A stretch of 64,000 nt of DNA from SH-MAG3 sp036374995 (GTDB lineage: Bacteria; Gemmatimonadota; Gemmatimonadetes; Longimicrobiales; RSA9), in the NCBI GenBank assembly GCA_036374995.1, contig DASUSS010000077.1, positions 1 through 64,000 of the forward strand, in the 5' to 3' direction. Numbering within the stretch: the stretch's first letter is position 1; the number at the start of each line of letters is the position of its first letter. Below are positions 25,051 through 33,233 of the stretch, in pieces. The notes below the pieces were generated by a model that was given only the letters and a program-made list of their open reading frames with translations, was not told where the DNA came from and made no database searches. Made by a program: the position numbers and the translations under genes.

Positions 25051-25974
25051 ATGCGGGATCGCACGGGAGTTCGGGCGGCGATGCAGCGGCTGCTCGAGCT
25101 GGTGGATGCGCCGGTCCGCAGTGTGTGGAGCGGACGGGAGGGTCAGCGTATCCATCACCTGGAGGCGGGCGGTGGCGCGGTGGTGATCCTGCTGCACGGC
25201 GGGACCGGTGGCGGAGCGAACTGGTTCCGGCTGATCGGTCCGCTCGCGCGTTCGTTCCGGGTACTGGCGCCGGATCTTCCGGGATTCGGCCTGTCGGATC
25301 CGCTCAGTCCGTCGGCGCCGCTCGGCCGGGTGGCTGCGGATCTGCTGGTGGAATGGCTGGAGGTGCAGGAGGTATCCCAGGCGCTGGTCGTCGGCACGTC
25401 GTTCGGTGGCCTGGCGGCGCTGCGACTCACGCAGCGTGCGCCGGGCGTGAGCGGGCTCCTGCTCCTGGATTCCGCGGGACTCGGGCGGGCCATTCATGCG
25501 TCCGTGCGATTCATCACCGCCCTGCCGCTGCCGTCCGCGGTGATGCGTCCGAGCCGGCGTGTCACGGCGCTCACGGTTAGGTGGCTGCTGACGACCGACC
25601 TGTCGGAGCTGCCTTCCGACCACCGGGAACGACTCATCGACTATCTGTATGCGAGCGCACGTGCGACCGGCGCTGCCTACGTGCTGCGTACGCTCCGGCT
25701 GTTCGCGGGAGTGCGCGGGCAGCGCGAAGTGGTGACCGGTGAGGAGCTGGCGTCACTCGGCCGGCCGGTGTCCATCGTCTGGGGTGAGCGGGACCGGCTG
25801 ATACCCGTGTCGCAGGCGCGCGCGGCGGCGGCGCGGATCCCGCGAGCCGTGCTGCACGTCGTGCCGCGCGTCGGCCATTCGCCGAACTGGGAGCGGCCTG
25901 CGGCGGTGCTCGAGGCCGTTCTGCAGCTGGCACGACGAGCGGCCTCCGGCTTGCCGGATCGCGCGGCAGACTGA
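25051..25974 (+). CDS. Alpha/beta-fold hydrolase
   Basis: 307 aa. Seen: oxyanion region VVILLHGGTGGGANWFRL, nucleophile elbow VVGTSFGGLAAL (Ser), acid in VWGERDRLIPV (Asp) and catalytic His in PRVGHSPNWERP, in the standard order. The substrate cannot be predicted; homologues include esterases, C-C hydrolases and haloperoxidase-like proteins. ATG 25051 has GAGGAC 6 nt upstream. The gene starts 15 nt after an intrinsic terminator, so its expression must come by read-through or from a promoter inside the preceding gene. Confidence 0.88.
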   Translation: MRDRTGVRAAMQRLLELVDAPVRSVWSGREGQRIHHLEAGGGAVVILLHGGTGGGANWFRLIGPLARSFRVLAPDLPGFGLSDPLSPSAPLGRVAADLLVEWLEVQEVSQALVVGTSFGGLAALRLTQRAPGVSGLLLLDSAGLGRAIHASVRFITALPLPSAVMRPSRRVTALTVRWLLTTDLSELPSDHRERLIDYLYASARATGAAYVLRTLRLFAGVRGQREVVTGEELASLGRPVSIVWGERDRLIPVSQARAAAARIPRAVLHVVPRVGHSPNWERPAAVLEAVLQLARRAASGLPDRAAD

Positions 25975-26013
25975 ACCTTCCTGCGTGCGATCACGGCTCC
26001 GACAGGATGAAGG

Positions 26014-27228
26014 ATGAGCAAACGGAACATCACGGATCTGCCGCCGGACGCGCTGCGCGGCAAGCGCGTGCTGGTTCGCGTGGATTACAACGTGCCGATC
26101 GAGGACGGTCGCGTCACGGATGATACGCGGATTCGCGCCACACTCCCGACGTTGAAGCGGCTCACGGATTCGGGCGCTCGCGTGCTGCTCGTGTCGCATC
26201 TGGGCCGGCCGAAGGGGCAGTGGCGCGAAGACATGTCACTCGCGCCTGCCGCGGACCGGCTGCGCGAGCTGGTCGACGCACCGGTCCACTTCGTGGCCGA
26301 TGTCGTGGGCGGTGAAGCGAAGTCTGCGGCGGATGCGCTGCCGCAGGGCTCGATTCTCGTGCTCGAGAACGTACGCTTCCTCGCCGGCGAGGAGACGAAC
26401 GACCCGAAGCTGAGCGAGGCGCTGGCGGGAGTGGCGGACATCTACGTCAACGATGCGTTCGGCTCGGCGCATCGCGCGCACGCATCGACCTGTGGTGTGG
26501 CGGAGGTCATGAAGCAGGCGGGTCGGCCGGCCGTGGCCGGCGTTCTGATGGAGCGCGAGCTGCGGTTCCTCGGGCGCGCGCTGGAATCGCCGGAGCCGCC
26601 ATTCGTCGCGATCCTCGGCGGCGCGAAGATCTCGGGCAAGATCGATGTCATCGAGAACCTGCTGCCGCGCGTCGACCGGCTGCTGATCGGCGGCGCGATG
26701 GCGAACACGTTCTTCCGCGCGCTCGGCCTCGAGACGGGGACATCACTCGTCGAGGAGGATCGCATCGACATGGCGCGCACACTGCTCGCCCGCGCCGGCG
26801 AGAAGATCGTGCTGCCCGTCGACTGTGTAGTGGCGAGCGAGGCGAAGGCGGGCGCGCGGACCTGGGTGCTCGCGCGCGACGAGGTGCCGCCCGAGGGCTC
26901 GATCCTGGACATCGGGCCGAAGAGCGTGGCCACGTTCCGCGACATCATCGAGCGGGCACGGACCATCCTGTGGAACGGGCCGATGGGTCTGTTCGAGATC
27001 GACGACTTCGCTGAGGGCACGATCGGCATCGCGCGCGCCGTCGCCGATGCGACGGACGGGGGCGCGACCACGATCGTCGGCGGCGGCGACACCGCCGCGG
27101 CGGTCGAGAGTGCAGGCGTCGCCGGGCGGGTGACGCACGTCTCCACGGGCGGCGGCGCGTCCCTCGAGTTTCTCGAGGGTCGCTCGCTGCCGGGCGTGGC
27201 CGTTCTCGATGACGGAGGCACCGGGTGA
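26014..27228 (+). CDS. pgk: Phosphoglycerate kinase
   Basis: 404 aa; transfers phosphate from 1,3-bisphosphoglycerate to ADP. Seen: RVLVRVDYNVPIEDG, LLVSHLGRPKG, YVNDAFGSAHRAHAS, ILGGAKISGKI, GPMGLFEI and the C-terminal nucleotide site TIVGGGDTAAAV with VSTGGGASLEFLEG. ATG 26014 follows a short AGGATGAAGG region. The stop overlaps tpiA (GTGA). Confidence 0.97.
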   Translation: MSKRNITDLPPDALRGKRVLVRVDYNVPIEDGRVTDDTRIRATLPTLKRLTDSGARVLLVSHLGRPKGQWREDMSLAPAADRLRELVDAPVHFVADVVGGEAKSAADALPQGSILVLENVRFLAGEETNDPKLSEALAGVADIYVNDAFGSAHRAHASTCGVAEVMKQAGRPAVAGVLMERELRFLGRALESPEPPFVAILGGAKISGKIDVIENLLPRVDRLLIGGAMANTFFRALGLETGTSLVEEDRIDMARTLLARAGEKIVLPVDCVVASEAKAGARTWVLARDEVPPEGSILDIGPKSVATFRDIIERARTILWNGPMGLFEIDDFAEGTIGIARAVADATDGGATTIVGGGDTAAAVESAGVAGRVTHVSTGGGASLEFLEGRSLPGVAVLDDGGTG

Positions 27229-27989
27229 CTCATCGCGTACGCCGGCCCGTGCTCGCCGGCAACTGGAAGATGAACAAGGGACCCTCGGAGGCGGAGGCGT
27301 TCTTCCGCGAGTTCATCCGCCTTTACGAGCCGCGCGCGGACCGGACCGTCGTGTTCTTCCCGCCGGCGATCTCCCTGCCGGCGGCAGGGGCTGCTCTCGT
27401 CGGGAGGCCCGACATCGGCCTCGGCGTCCAGAACATCCACTGGGAGGAGAGCGGCGCGTTCACGGGCGAGGTGTCGGCCGGCATGGCCGCGGCCGCCGGC
27501 GCACACTACGTCCTCGCCGGTCACTCGGAACGGCGTCACGTCTTCGGCGAGACGGACGAGCAGGTCGGCCGGAAGACGGCGGCCGCGCTCGCCGCAGGGC
27601 TGCTTCCCATCGCCTGCGTCGGCGAGACGCTCGACGAGCGGCGCGGCGGCCGCCTCCGCGACGTGCTGCTGCGCCAGCTCGATGCCGTGCTCGACGCCGT
27701 GCCCGCCGCAGCGCTGGACACACTGCTCATCGCGTACGAGCCCGTGTGGGCCATCGGCACGGGCGTGAATGCCACCCCGGCGGACGCATCCGAAGCGCAC
27801 GCGATCCTGCGCGCCCGCCTCACGGAACGCTCCGGCGCCCGCGCCGCGGCCGAGCTCCCCGTTCTCTACGGCGGTTCGGTGAAGCCGGACAATGCCGCGG
27901 AGCTCCTTGCCGCCGACGGCGTCGATGGGCTCCTGGTCGGCGGGGCGAGCCTCGATCCCGGCGCGTTCGCCCGCATCGCCGCTACCTGA
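27225..27989 (+). CDS. tpiA: Triosephosphate isomerase
   Basis: 254 aa; interconverts dihydroxyacetone phosphate and glyceraldehyde 3-phosphate. Catalytic residues visible: Lys in AGNWKMNKG, His in LAGHSERRHVFGE and Glu in AYEPVWAIGTG, plus the phosphate-binding YGGSVKPDN and GLLVGGASL. GTG start overlapping the pgk stop, so both are made together. Confidence 0.97.
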   Translation: MTHRVRRPVLAGNWKMNKGPSEAEAFFREFIRLYEPRADRTVVFFPPAISLPAAGAALVGRPDIGLGVQNIHWEESGAFTGEVSAGMAAAAGAHYVLAGHSERRHVFGETDEQVGRKTAAALAAGLLPIACVGETLDERRGGRLRDVLLRQLDAVLDAVPAAALDTLLIAYEPVWAIGTGVNATPADASEAHAILRARLTERSGARAAAELPVLYGGSVKPDNAAELLAADGVDGLLVGGASLDPGAFARIAAT

Positions 27990-28071
27990 CCCGGCGCTCG
28001 GGACTTGCCACGGCGCACCGTTTCTGTGACCTTTACCGGCTGACCTGTCACGCAATCCAACGGAGCCTGTC

Positions 28072-28443
28072 GTGTACGGATTCCTGCTCACGCTGCTGCT
28101 GATCGTCGGGGTATTCCTCACCGTCATCGTCCTCCTCCAGGCGGGGAAGGGCGGTGGTCTCGCCGCCATGGGCGGCGGGGGCAGCAGCTCGGATACACTG
28201 ATCGGCGGCCGCCAGGCGGCGACCCTCCTGACGAAGGCGACGTGGGTGAGCGGCGGCCTCTTCCTCGCCATCGCGCTCGCCCTCTCGGTGATGTCATCGC
28301 GGATGGCGCAGCCCGACTCCGTGCTTCAGGGCCAGTTCCAGCCGGCCGCGCCGGTCACCCCGTCGCCGCTGCCGGGCATCGAGTCGGAGGCGCCGGCGAC
28401 CGCGCCGGCCCCCGAGGGCGGCACGGACCAGCCTGACCAGTAG
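28072..28443 (+). CDS. secG: Protein translocase subunit SecG
   Basis: 123 aa small membrane subunit of SecYEG. Two transmembrane segments are visible (LLTLLLIVGVFLTVIVLLQ and WVSGGLFLAIALALSVM), separated by GKGGGLAAMGGGGSSSDTLIGGRQAATLLTKAT, the typical glycine-rich SecG loop. The C-terminal 40 residues are Pro/Ala/Glu-rich and look disordered. GTG start 28072; its place after tpiA is the conserved one. A strong terminator follows. Confidence 0.92.
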   Translation: MYGFLLTLLLIVGVFLTVIVLLQAGKGGGLAAMGGGGSSSDTLIGGRQAATLLTKATWVSGGLFLAIALALSVMSSRMAQPDSVLQGQFQPAAPVTPSPLPGIESEAPATAPAPEGGTDQPDQ

Positions 28444-28465
28444 TTCCCGGTTCTCCGATGACGAC

Positions 28466-28502
28466 GAGCCCGGTGCGAAAAGCGCCGGGCTCTCTGTTTT
28501 TG
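28466..28502 (+). terminator. Intrinsic terminator after secG
   Basis: Stem GAGCCCGG / CCGGGCTC (28466-28473 with 28486-28493), extended by a G-U and two GC pairs around loop GAAAA, followed by a T-rich tail TCTGTTTTT. Confidence 0.85.
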
Positions 28503-28523
28503 CGGGGCTGTGTTGCGGTTGGC

Positions 28524-28730
28524 TCAGGGCAGAATGATCGAGCGATCGTGGCCGTAGCCGAGAGAAACGTCGTAGGTCGACTCGTACGGGCCGAGCCCGG
28601 ACTCGCCGAGCTGCTGCCGGTTGCCGGTTTCGCCCGTCGGCCGCGGTGGCTGCCTGTATACGGAGGTGTTCTCGCGGGTCGTCGACCGGTCGCTCCAGCG
28701 CTTCGTGCTGCGCTTCGCCTTCCGCTTCAT
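28524..28730 (-). CDS. Small hypothetical protein, basic N-terminus
   Basis: 68 aa. The first 20 residues are very basic (MKRKAKRSTKRWSDRSTTR), the rest is polar with PPRPTGETGNRQ and YDVSLGYGHDR. I recognise no family. Reasons to believe it is real: GAAGGAGG lies 5 nt before the ATG, third codon positions are GC-rich as in the neighbours, a good minus-strand promoter is 90 nt upstream, and no other gene uses this interval. Its 5' leader holds a strong hairpin. The basic tail could bind nucleic acid, but that is only a guess. Confidence 0.6.
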   Translation of the reverse strand: MKRKAKRSTKRWSDRSTTRENTSVYRQPPRPTGETGNRQQLGESGLGPYESTYDVSLGYGHDRSIILP

Positions 28731-28743
28731 CCTGCCTCCTTCA

Positions 28744-28783
28744 GATGAAAAGCCCGGCCTCCAGCAGGAGGTCGGGCTTCATC
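28744..28783 (-). promoter_or_regulatory. Leader hairpin before the small minus-strand gene
   Basis: Read on the minus strand: GATG, a 13 bp stem AAGCCCGACCTCC / GGAGGCCGGGCTT with loop TGCT, then TTCATC. Its 3' end is 2 nt from the ribosome-binding site (28742-28736 region). It may act as an attenuator or shield translation. Confidence 0.5.
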
Positions 28784-28817
28784 GCTGGCCTGCGCGCCGC
28801 GCGCCGGCCGACTTCGA

Positions 28818-28846
28818 ATGCTAGCGCAAGTCGGGCAGCGACACAA
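28818..28846 (-). promoter_or_regulatory. Promoter of the small minus-strand gene
   Basis: On the minus strand: TTGTGT (28846-28841), a 17 bp spacer and TAGCAT (28823-28818). Confidence 0.55.
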
Positions 28847-28856
28847 GCGTTCGCGC

Positions 28857-28885
28857 TTGACCACACCCCCGCACGCGACCATTTT
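28857..28885 (+). promoter_or_regulatory. Possible promoter of the 2-oxoacid dehydrogenase operon
   Basis: TTGACC (28857-28862), a 17 bp spacer and a weak -10 CATTTT (28880-28885). It diverges from the promoter at 28818-28846. Confidence 0.45.
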
Positions 28886-28925
28886 CACGCGTTTCGCGCC
28901 CAGGAACGCTCGAACGAGGGACATC

Positions 28926-29993
28926 GTGGAATCATCCGGTACTGCGGCCGCCGCAGCGCCGTCGGACCTGAGCCGGCAGGAGCTGTCGGATCTGTACCAT
29001 TCCCTGCGCCTGACGCGCGAAGTGGAGCAGGTTCTCACGAATCTGTACCGCCAGAACAAGGTCATCGGCGGGCTGTACCGCTCCCTGGGTCAGGAGGGCG
29101 TCGCGGTGGGCAGTGCGTACGCGCTCCGGCGCCGCAGCGATGGCACCGGCGATGTCATCGCGCCGGCGATCCGCAATCTCGGCTCGCTGCTGGTGCTGGG
29201 AGCACGCCCCGTCGACGTGCTGCGGCAGTACATGGCGAAGGGCGATTCACCGACCCGGGGCCGCGAGCAGAACGTCCACTTCACGGATTACGACCGCGGC
29301 TTCATCGGGCTGATCTCGCATCTCGGCATCATGATCGAGATCATGGCCGGCGTTGCACTCACGTTCCGGCTCCGGGGTGAGGATCGGGTCGCGCTGACGT
29401 GGACCGGCGACGGCGCGGCATCGACCGGCGCATTTCACGAGGGATTCAACGTCGCGGCCGTGCAGCGCGCGCCTCTCGTCGTCATCATCGAGAACAATCG
29501 CTACGCGTACTCGACGCCCGTTTCGAAGCAGACGGCCGCGTCGTCGTTCGTTGCACGCGCGGCCGGCTACGGCGTGTACGGTGACAGCTGCGATGGCAAT
29601 GATGTGTTCGCGGTACTCGACATGACGCGGCGTGCGGTCGAGCACGCGCGGGCGGGTCGGGGTGCGGCGCTGCTGGAGGTGCACACGTACCGCCGGCTGG
29701 GGCATGCGGAGCACGATGCGCAGCAGTACGTCCCGGCGGGCGAGATCGAGGAGTGGGAGGCGCGCGACCCGATCGACCGGTTCGTGCGTCGCGTGCTGGA
29801 CGACGGTCTCCTGACGCGGGCCGATCTGGATGCGCTGGACCGTCGCGTCGCGGCCGAAGTCGACGAGGCGCGCGAGGCGGCGGAAGCGTCGCCGCTGCCG
29901 CAGGCCGAGGAGGCGCTGGCCGAAGTGTACGGCGGCAGCGTGGCGCGCAGGCCGTGGACGCGCCTCGATACGCCCGATCCCCATCATGCGTGA
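28926..29993 (+). CDS. pdhA: 2-oxoacid (pyruvate or branched-chain) dehydrogenase E1 alpha subunit
   Basis: 355 aa. With E1 beta it decarboxylates a 2-oxoacid using thiamine diphosphate. Seen: GGLYRSLGQEGVAVGSAYAL, the ThDP signature from GDGAASTGAFHEGFN to IIENN, and YRRLGHAEHD. The substrate, pyruvate or branched-chain 2-oxoacid, is not certain, because E1 subunits of these complexes look alike; the pyruvate reading fits with glycolysis genes next door. GTG 28926 has GAGGG 6 nt upstream; a longer frame from 28818 would cross the promoter region. E1 beta, E2 and lipB follow. Confidence 0.88.
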   Translation: MESSGTAAAAAPSDLSRQELSDLYHSLRLTREVEQVLTNLYRQNKVIGGLYRSLGQEGVAVGSAYALRRRSDGTGDVIAPAIRNLGSLLVLGARPVDVLRQYMAKGDSPTRGREQNVHFTDYDRGFIGLISHLGIMIEIMAGVALTFRLRGEDRVALTWTGDGAASTGAFHEGFNVAAVQRAPLVVIIENNRYAYSTPVSKQTAASSFVARAAGYGVYGDSCDGNDVFAVLDMTRRAVEHARAGRGAALLEVHTYRRLGHAEHDAQQYVPAGEIEEWEARDPIDRFVRRVLDDGLLTRADLDALDRRVAAEVDEAREAAEASPLPQAEEALAEVYGGSVARRPWTRLDTPDPHHA

Positions 29994-30003
29994 CCCTGAC
30001 GTC

Positions 30004-30033
30004 GAGTGTGAGCTTGAGTGTGAGTGTGAGTGA
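30004..30033 (+). repeat. Five-copy hexamer repeat between E1 alpha and E1 beta genes
   Basis: Consecutive units GAGTGT, GAGCTT, GAGTGT, GAGTGT, GAGTGA, ending 13 nt before the E1 beta ATG. It fills most of the intergenic gap. Confidence 0.7.
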
Positions 30034-30046
30034 GGCGCAGACGCGG

Positions 30047-31063
30047 ATGAAGCCGGAGCACGTGCGCAGTACGGAGCTCGGCAGGCCGGTCACGATGCTC
30101 GAGGCGATCCGCGAGGCGCTCTGGGAGGAAATGGAGCGCGATCCGGCGGTGTTCCTGATCGGCGAGGACATTGGCGTGTACGGCGGCGCGTTCAAGGTAA
30201 CGGACGGATTCATCGACCATTTCGGCACGGAGCGTGTGATCGACACGCCGATCAGCGAGGCCGGCTTCACCGGCGCCGCGGCCGGTGCGGCGCACATGGG
30301 GATGCGGCCCGTCGTCGAGATGCAGTTCATGGATTTCGTGTCGTGCGCCTACGAGCCGCTGACGAACTACATCGCGACGTCGCGCTGGCGCGGCAGCGGA
30401 CCGGTGCCGATGGTGGTGCGCGGTCCGGTCGGCGGTGGTGTGCGAGGCGGGCCGTTCCACTCGCAGAACCCGGAGATGGCCTTCTTCCATACGCCGGGGC
30501 TCAAGATCGTGTATCCGTCTACGGCGCGGGACGCGAAGGGACTGCTGAAGTCGGCGATCCGCGATGATGATCCGGTGCTGTTCTTCGAGCACAAGAAGCT
30601 GTACCGCGCACCGTTCCTGCGTGAAGTGCTGGAGCCCGGTGCGGAGCCCATCCCGCTCGGCCGGGCCCGGGTCCATCGCGAGGGCGCCGACCTCACGATC
30701 GTGACGTACGGCATGATGGTGCACGAGAGCGGGAAGGCGGCAGATCAGCTGAGCGACGAGCTCGACCTGGCCGTCGAGATCCTGGACCTGCGGACGCTGC
30801 TCCCGCTCGATGAGGACGCGATCATCGCATCGGTGAAGAAGACGAATCGTGCGCTCATCGTGCACGAGGACACGCGCACGGGCGGTATCGCGGGCGAGAT
30901 CGCATTGCGCATCAGCGAGAAGGCGTTCGAGTGGCTCGATGCGCCAATCCTGCGGGTGACGGCGATCGATACACCGGTGCCGTACTCGCCGCCGCTCGAG
31001 GACTATTACCTGCCGCAGGTCGCCGACATCGTGACCGCGGCGAAGTACCTGGCGAAATACTGA
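30047..31063 (+). CDS. pdhB: 2-oxoacid (pyruvate or branched-chain) dehydrogenase E1 beta subunit
   Basis: 338 aa partner of E1 alpha. Seen: TMLEAIREALWEEMERDPAVFLIGEDIG, DTPISEAGFTGAAAGAA, GGGVRGGPFHSQNPEMAF, TIVTYGMM and the C-terminal DLRTLLPLDEDAI...VHEDTRTGG...DTPVPYSPPLED pattern of E1 beta subunits. ATG 30047 gives the usual N-terminus, although no good Shine-Dalgarno sequence is present between the hexamer repeat and the start; the frame is open to 29753 inside E1 alpha. Confidence 0.9.
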   Translation: MKPEHVRSTELGRPVTMLEAIREALWEEMERDPAVFLIGEDIGVYGGAFKVTDGFIDHFGTERVIDTPISEAGFTGAAAGAAHMGMRPVVEMQFMDFVSCAYEPLTNYIATSRWRGSGPVPMVVRGPVGGGVRGGPFHSQNPEMAFFHTPGLKIVYPSTARDAKGLLKSAIRDDDPVLFFEHKKLYRAPFLREVLEPGAEPIPLGRARVHREGADLTIVTYGMMVHESGKAADQLSDELDLAVEILDLRTLLPLDEDAIIASVKKTNRALIVHEDTRTGGIAGEIALRISEKAFEWLDAPILRVTAIDTPVPYSPPLEDYYLPQVADIVTAAKYLAKY

Positions 31064-31129
31064 CGGCTGTCGCCGCGCGCGCGCCCTGCGCCGCGGCCAC
31101 GGCGTTCTCTCACTCCGTTGGAGTCAGGA

Positions 31130-32509
31130 ATGGCGCGAATCGAAGTTCCGATGCCTCAGATGGGCGAGTCGATCGCCGAGGGCACCGTCTCGAAATGGCT
31201 GAAGCAGGTCGGCGACGAGATCGGGCGGGATGAGCCGCTGCTGGAGATCTCGACGGACAAGGTCGACGCCGAGATCCCGTCGCCCGCGGCGGGCACGCTC
31301 GCCGAGATCGTCGTGCAGGAGGGCCAGACGGTCGAGGTCGGGACGGTCGTGGCGATTCTCGAGACGGAGAAGGGCGCCGCCGCGGCAAAGCCGGCCACCG
31401 CTCCGGCCGCGCCGGCCGCAGCGGAGCCGGCTCCGGCGGCGAAGGCGGAAGCCGCAACGGCGACGAACGCGAGGCCGTCGGCTCCCGCCGCCGCGCCCGG
31501 TGATGGTCGCGATGAGACCGCGGAGGAGCGTCTGCGCCGGAGGTCGACGCCGCTCGTGCGTCGCATCGCCGCCGAGCACGATGTCGACATTGCGGACATC
31601 GAGGGAACGGGTCACGCCGGCCGCGTGACGAAGCAGGACATCATGGCGTTCATCGAGAAGGGCGGTAAGGCGGCGCAGCCCGCGGCGGCCGCGCAGGCGG
31701 CGAAGGTGCCGCAGCGAGCGGCGGCCGCAGCGGGCGGGCCGTCGGTCACGGCGGACTCGTTCTGGGACACGTTCTACGGTCAGGTCCGGCATCCGGAGTT
31801 CCCGGTCCGCGACAACGATGATGTCGAACCGATGGACCGCATCCGCCGGCTCACGGCGGATCACATGGTGCGCGCGAAGCGCATCGCACCGCACGTGCAC
31901 TCGTTCATCGAGCTCGATTTCACCGCGATCGATCGCGTGCGCGCCGCATCGAAGAAGAAGTGGGAGCAGGCCGGTGTGAAGGTGAGCTACACCGCATTCG
32001 TCGCGTGGGCGGTCGCGCGCGTGCTGCCGGAGTTCCCGATGGTGAACTCGACCGTCTCCGGCGACAACGTCATCTACCGCGGCGACATCAACATCGGCAT
32101 TGCCGTGGACCTCAATCCGGGACTGATCGTTCCCGTCGTGAAGAACGCGGATGAGCTGAACCTCGTCGGTGTCAGCAAGCGCATCACGGACCTCGCGGAG
32201 CGTGCGCGCGGGAAGAAGCTGAAGCCGGATGAGATCCAGGGCGCGACGTTCTCGATCACGAACCCGGGCGTGCTCGGAACCATGGTCGGGATGCCGGTCA
32301 TCCCGGAGGGCACGTCGGCGATCCTCGGCACGGGTGCGATCGAGAAACGGCCCGTCGTCATCGAGGCGGATGGCTCGGATGTGATCGCGATCCGCAAGCG
32401 CTCGCTCTTCTCGCTCGGCTATGACCACCGCATTGTGGATGGTGCCGATGCCGCACGCTTCCTTGCGCGCCTCAAGACCGTCATCGAGTCGTTCCCTGAG
32501 GACGCCTGA
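31130..32509 (+). CDS. Dihydrolipoamide acyltransferase (E2) of a 2-oxoacid dehydrogenase complex
   Basis: 459 aa. Domain order: one lipoyl domain (about 1-80; lipoylated Lys in EISTDKVDAEIP), an Ala/Pro-rich linker, a peripheral-subunit-binding domain (STPLVRRIAAEHDVDIADIEGTGHAGRVTKQDI), a second Ala-rich linker, then the catalytic domain ending GYDHRIVDGADAARFL (catalytic His and Asp). Acyl specificity cannot be fixed; similar E2s serve pyruvate, branched-chain or 2-oxoglutarate complexes. ATG 31130 follows GGAG. No E3 gene is in the window, so it is encoded elsewhere. lipB follows. Confidence 0.92.
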   Translation: MARIEVPMPQMGESIAEGTVSKWLKQVGDEIGRDEPLLEISTDKVDAEIPSPAAGTLAEIVVQEGQTVEVGTVVAILETEKGAAAAKPATAPAAPAAAEPAPAAKAEAATATNARPSAPAAAPGDGRDETAEERLRRRSTPLVRRIAAEHDVDIADIEGTGHAGRVTKQDIMAFIEKGGKAAQPAAAAQAAKVPQRAAAAAGGPSVTADSFWDTFYGQVRHPEFPVRDNDDVEPMDRIRRLTADHMVRAKRIAPHVHSFIELDFTAIDRVRAASKKKWEQAGVKVSYTAFVAWAVARVLPEFPMVNSTVSGDNVIYRGDINIGIAVDLNPGLIVPVVKNADELNLVGVSKRITDLAERARGKKLKPDEIQGATFSITNPGVLGTMVGMPVIPEGTSAILGTGAIEKRPVVIEADGSDVIAIRKRSLFSLGYDHRIVDGADAARFLARLKTVIESFPEDA

Positions 32510-32526
32510 GCCGACCGTACCCGCAA

Positions 32527-32549
32527 CGCTCCACGCGCGCGAGCTGCGC

Positions 32550-32557
<8 letters not shown>
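32527..32557 (+). repeat. 12 bp perfect inverted repeat at the E2/lipB junction
   Basis: CGCTCCACGCGC (32527-32538) and GCGCGTGGAGCG (32546-32557), loop of 7 nt, 17 nt after the E2 stop. No T-run, so not a standard terminator. The lipB GTG candidate (32550-32552) lies in its 3' arm. Confidence 0.7.
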
Positions 32558-33191
<634 letters not shown>

Positions 33192-33233
33192 CGGGATTCC
33201 ACCGCAGAGCACGGCCGGGGCGCCCGCCGAACC

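Noticed and set aside
28744..28783. Hairpin as a plus-strand terminator of the secG transcript
   Set aside because: secG already has a strong terminator at 28466-28502, and the T-run of this hairpin is on the minus strand, pointing toward the small gene.
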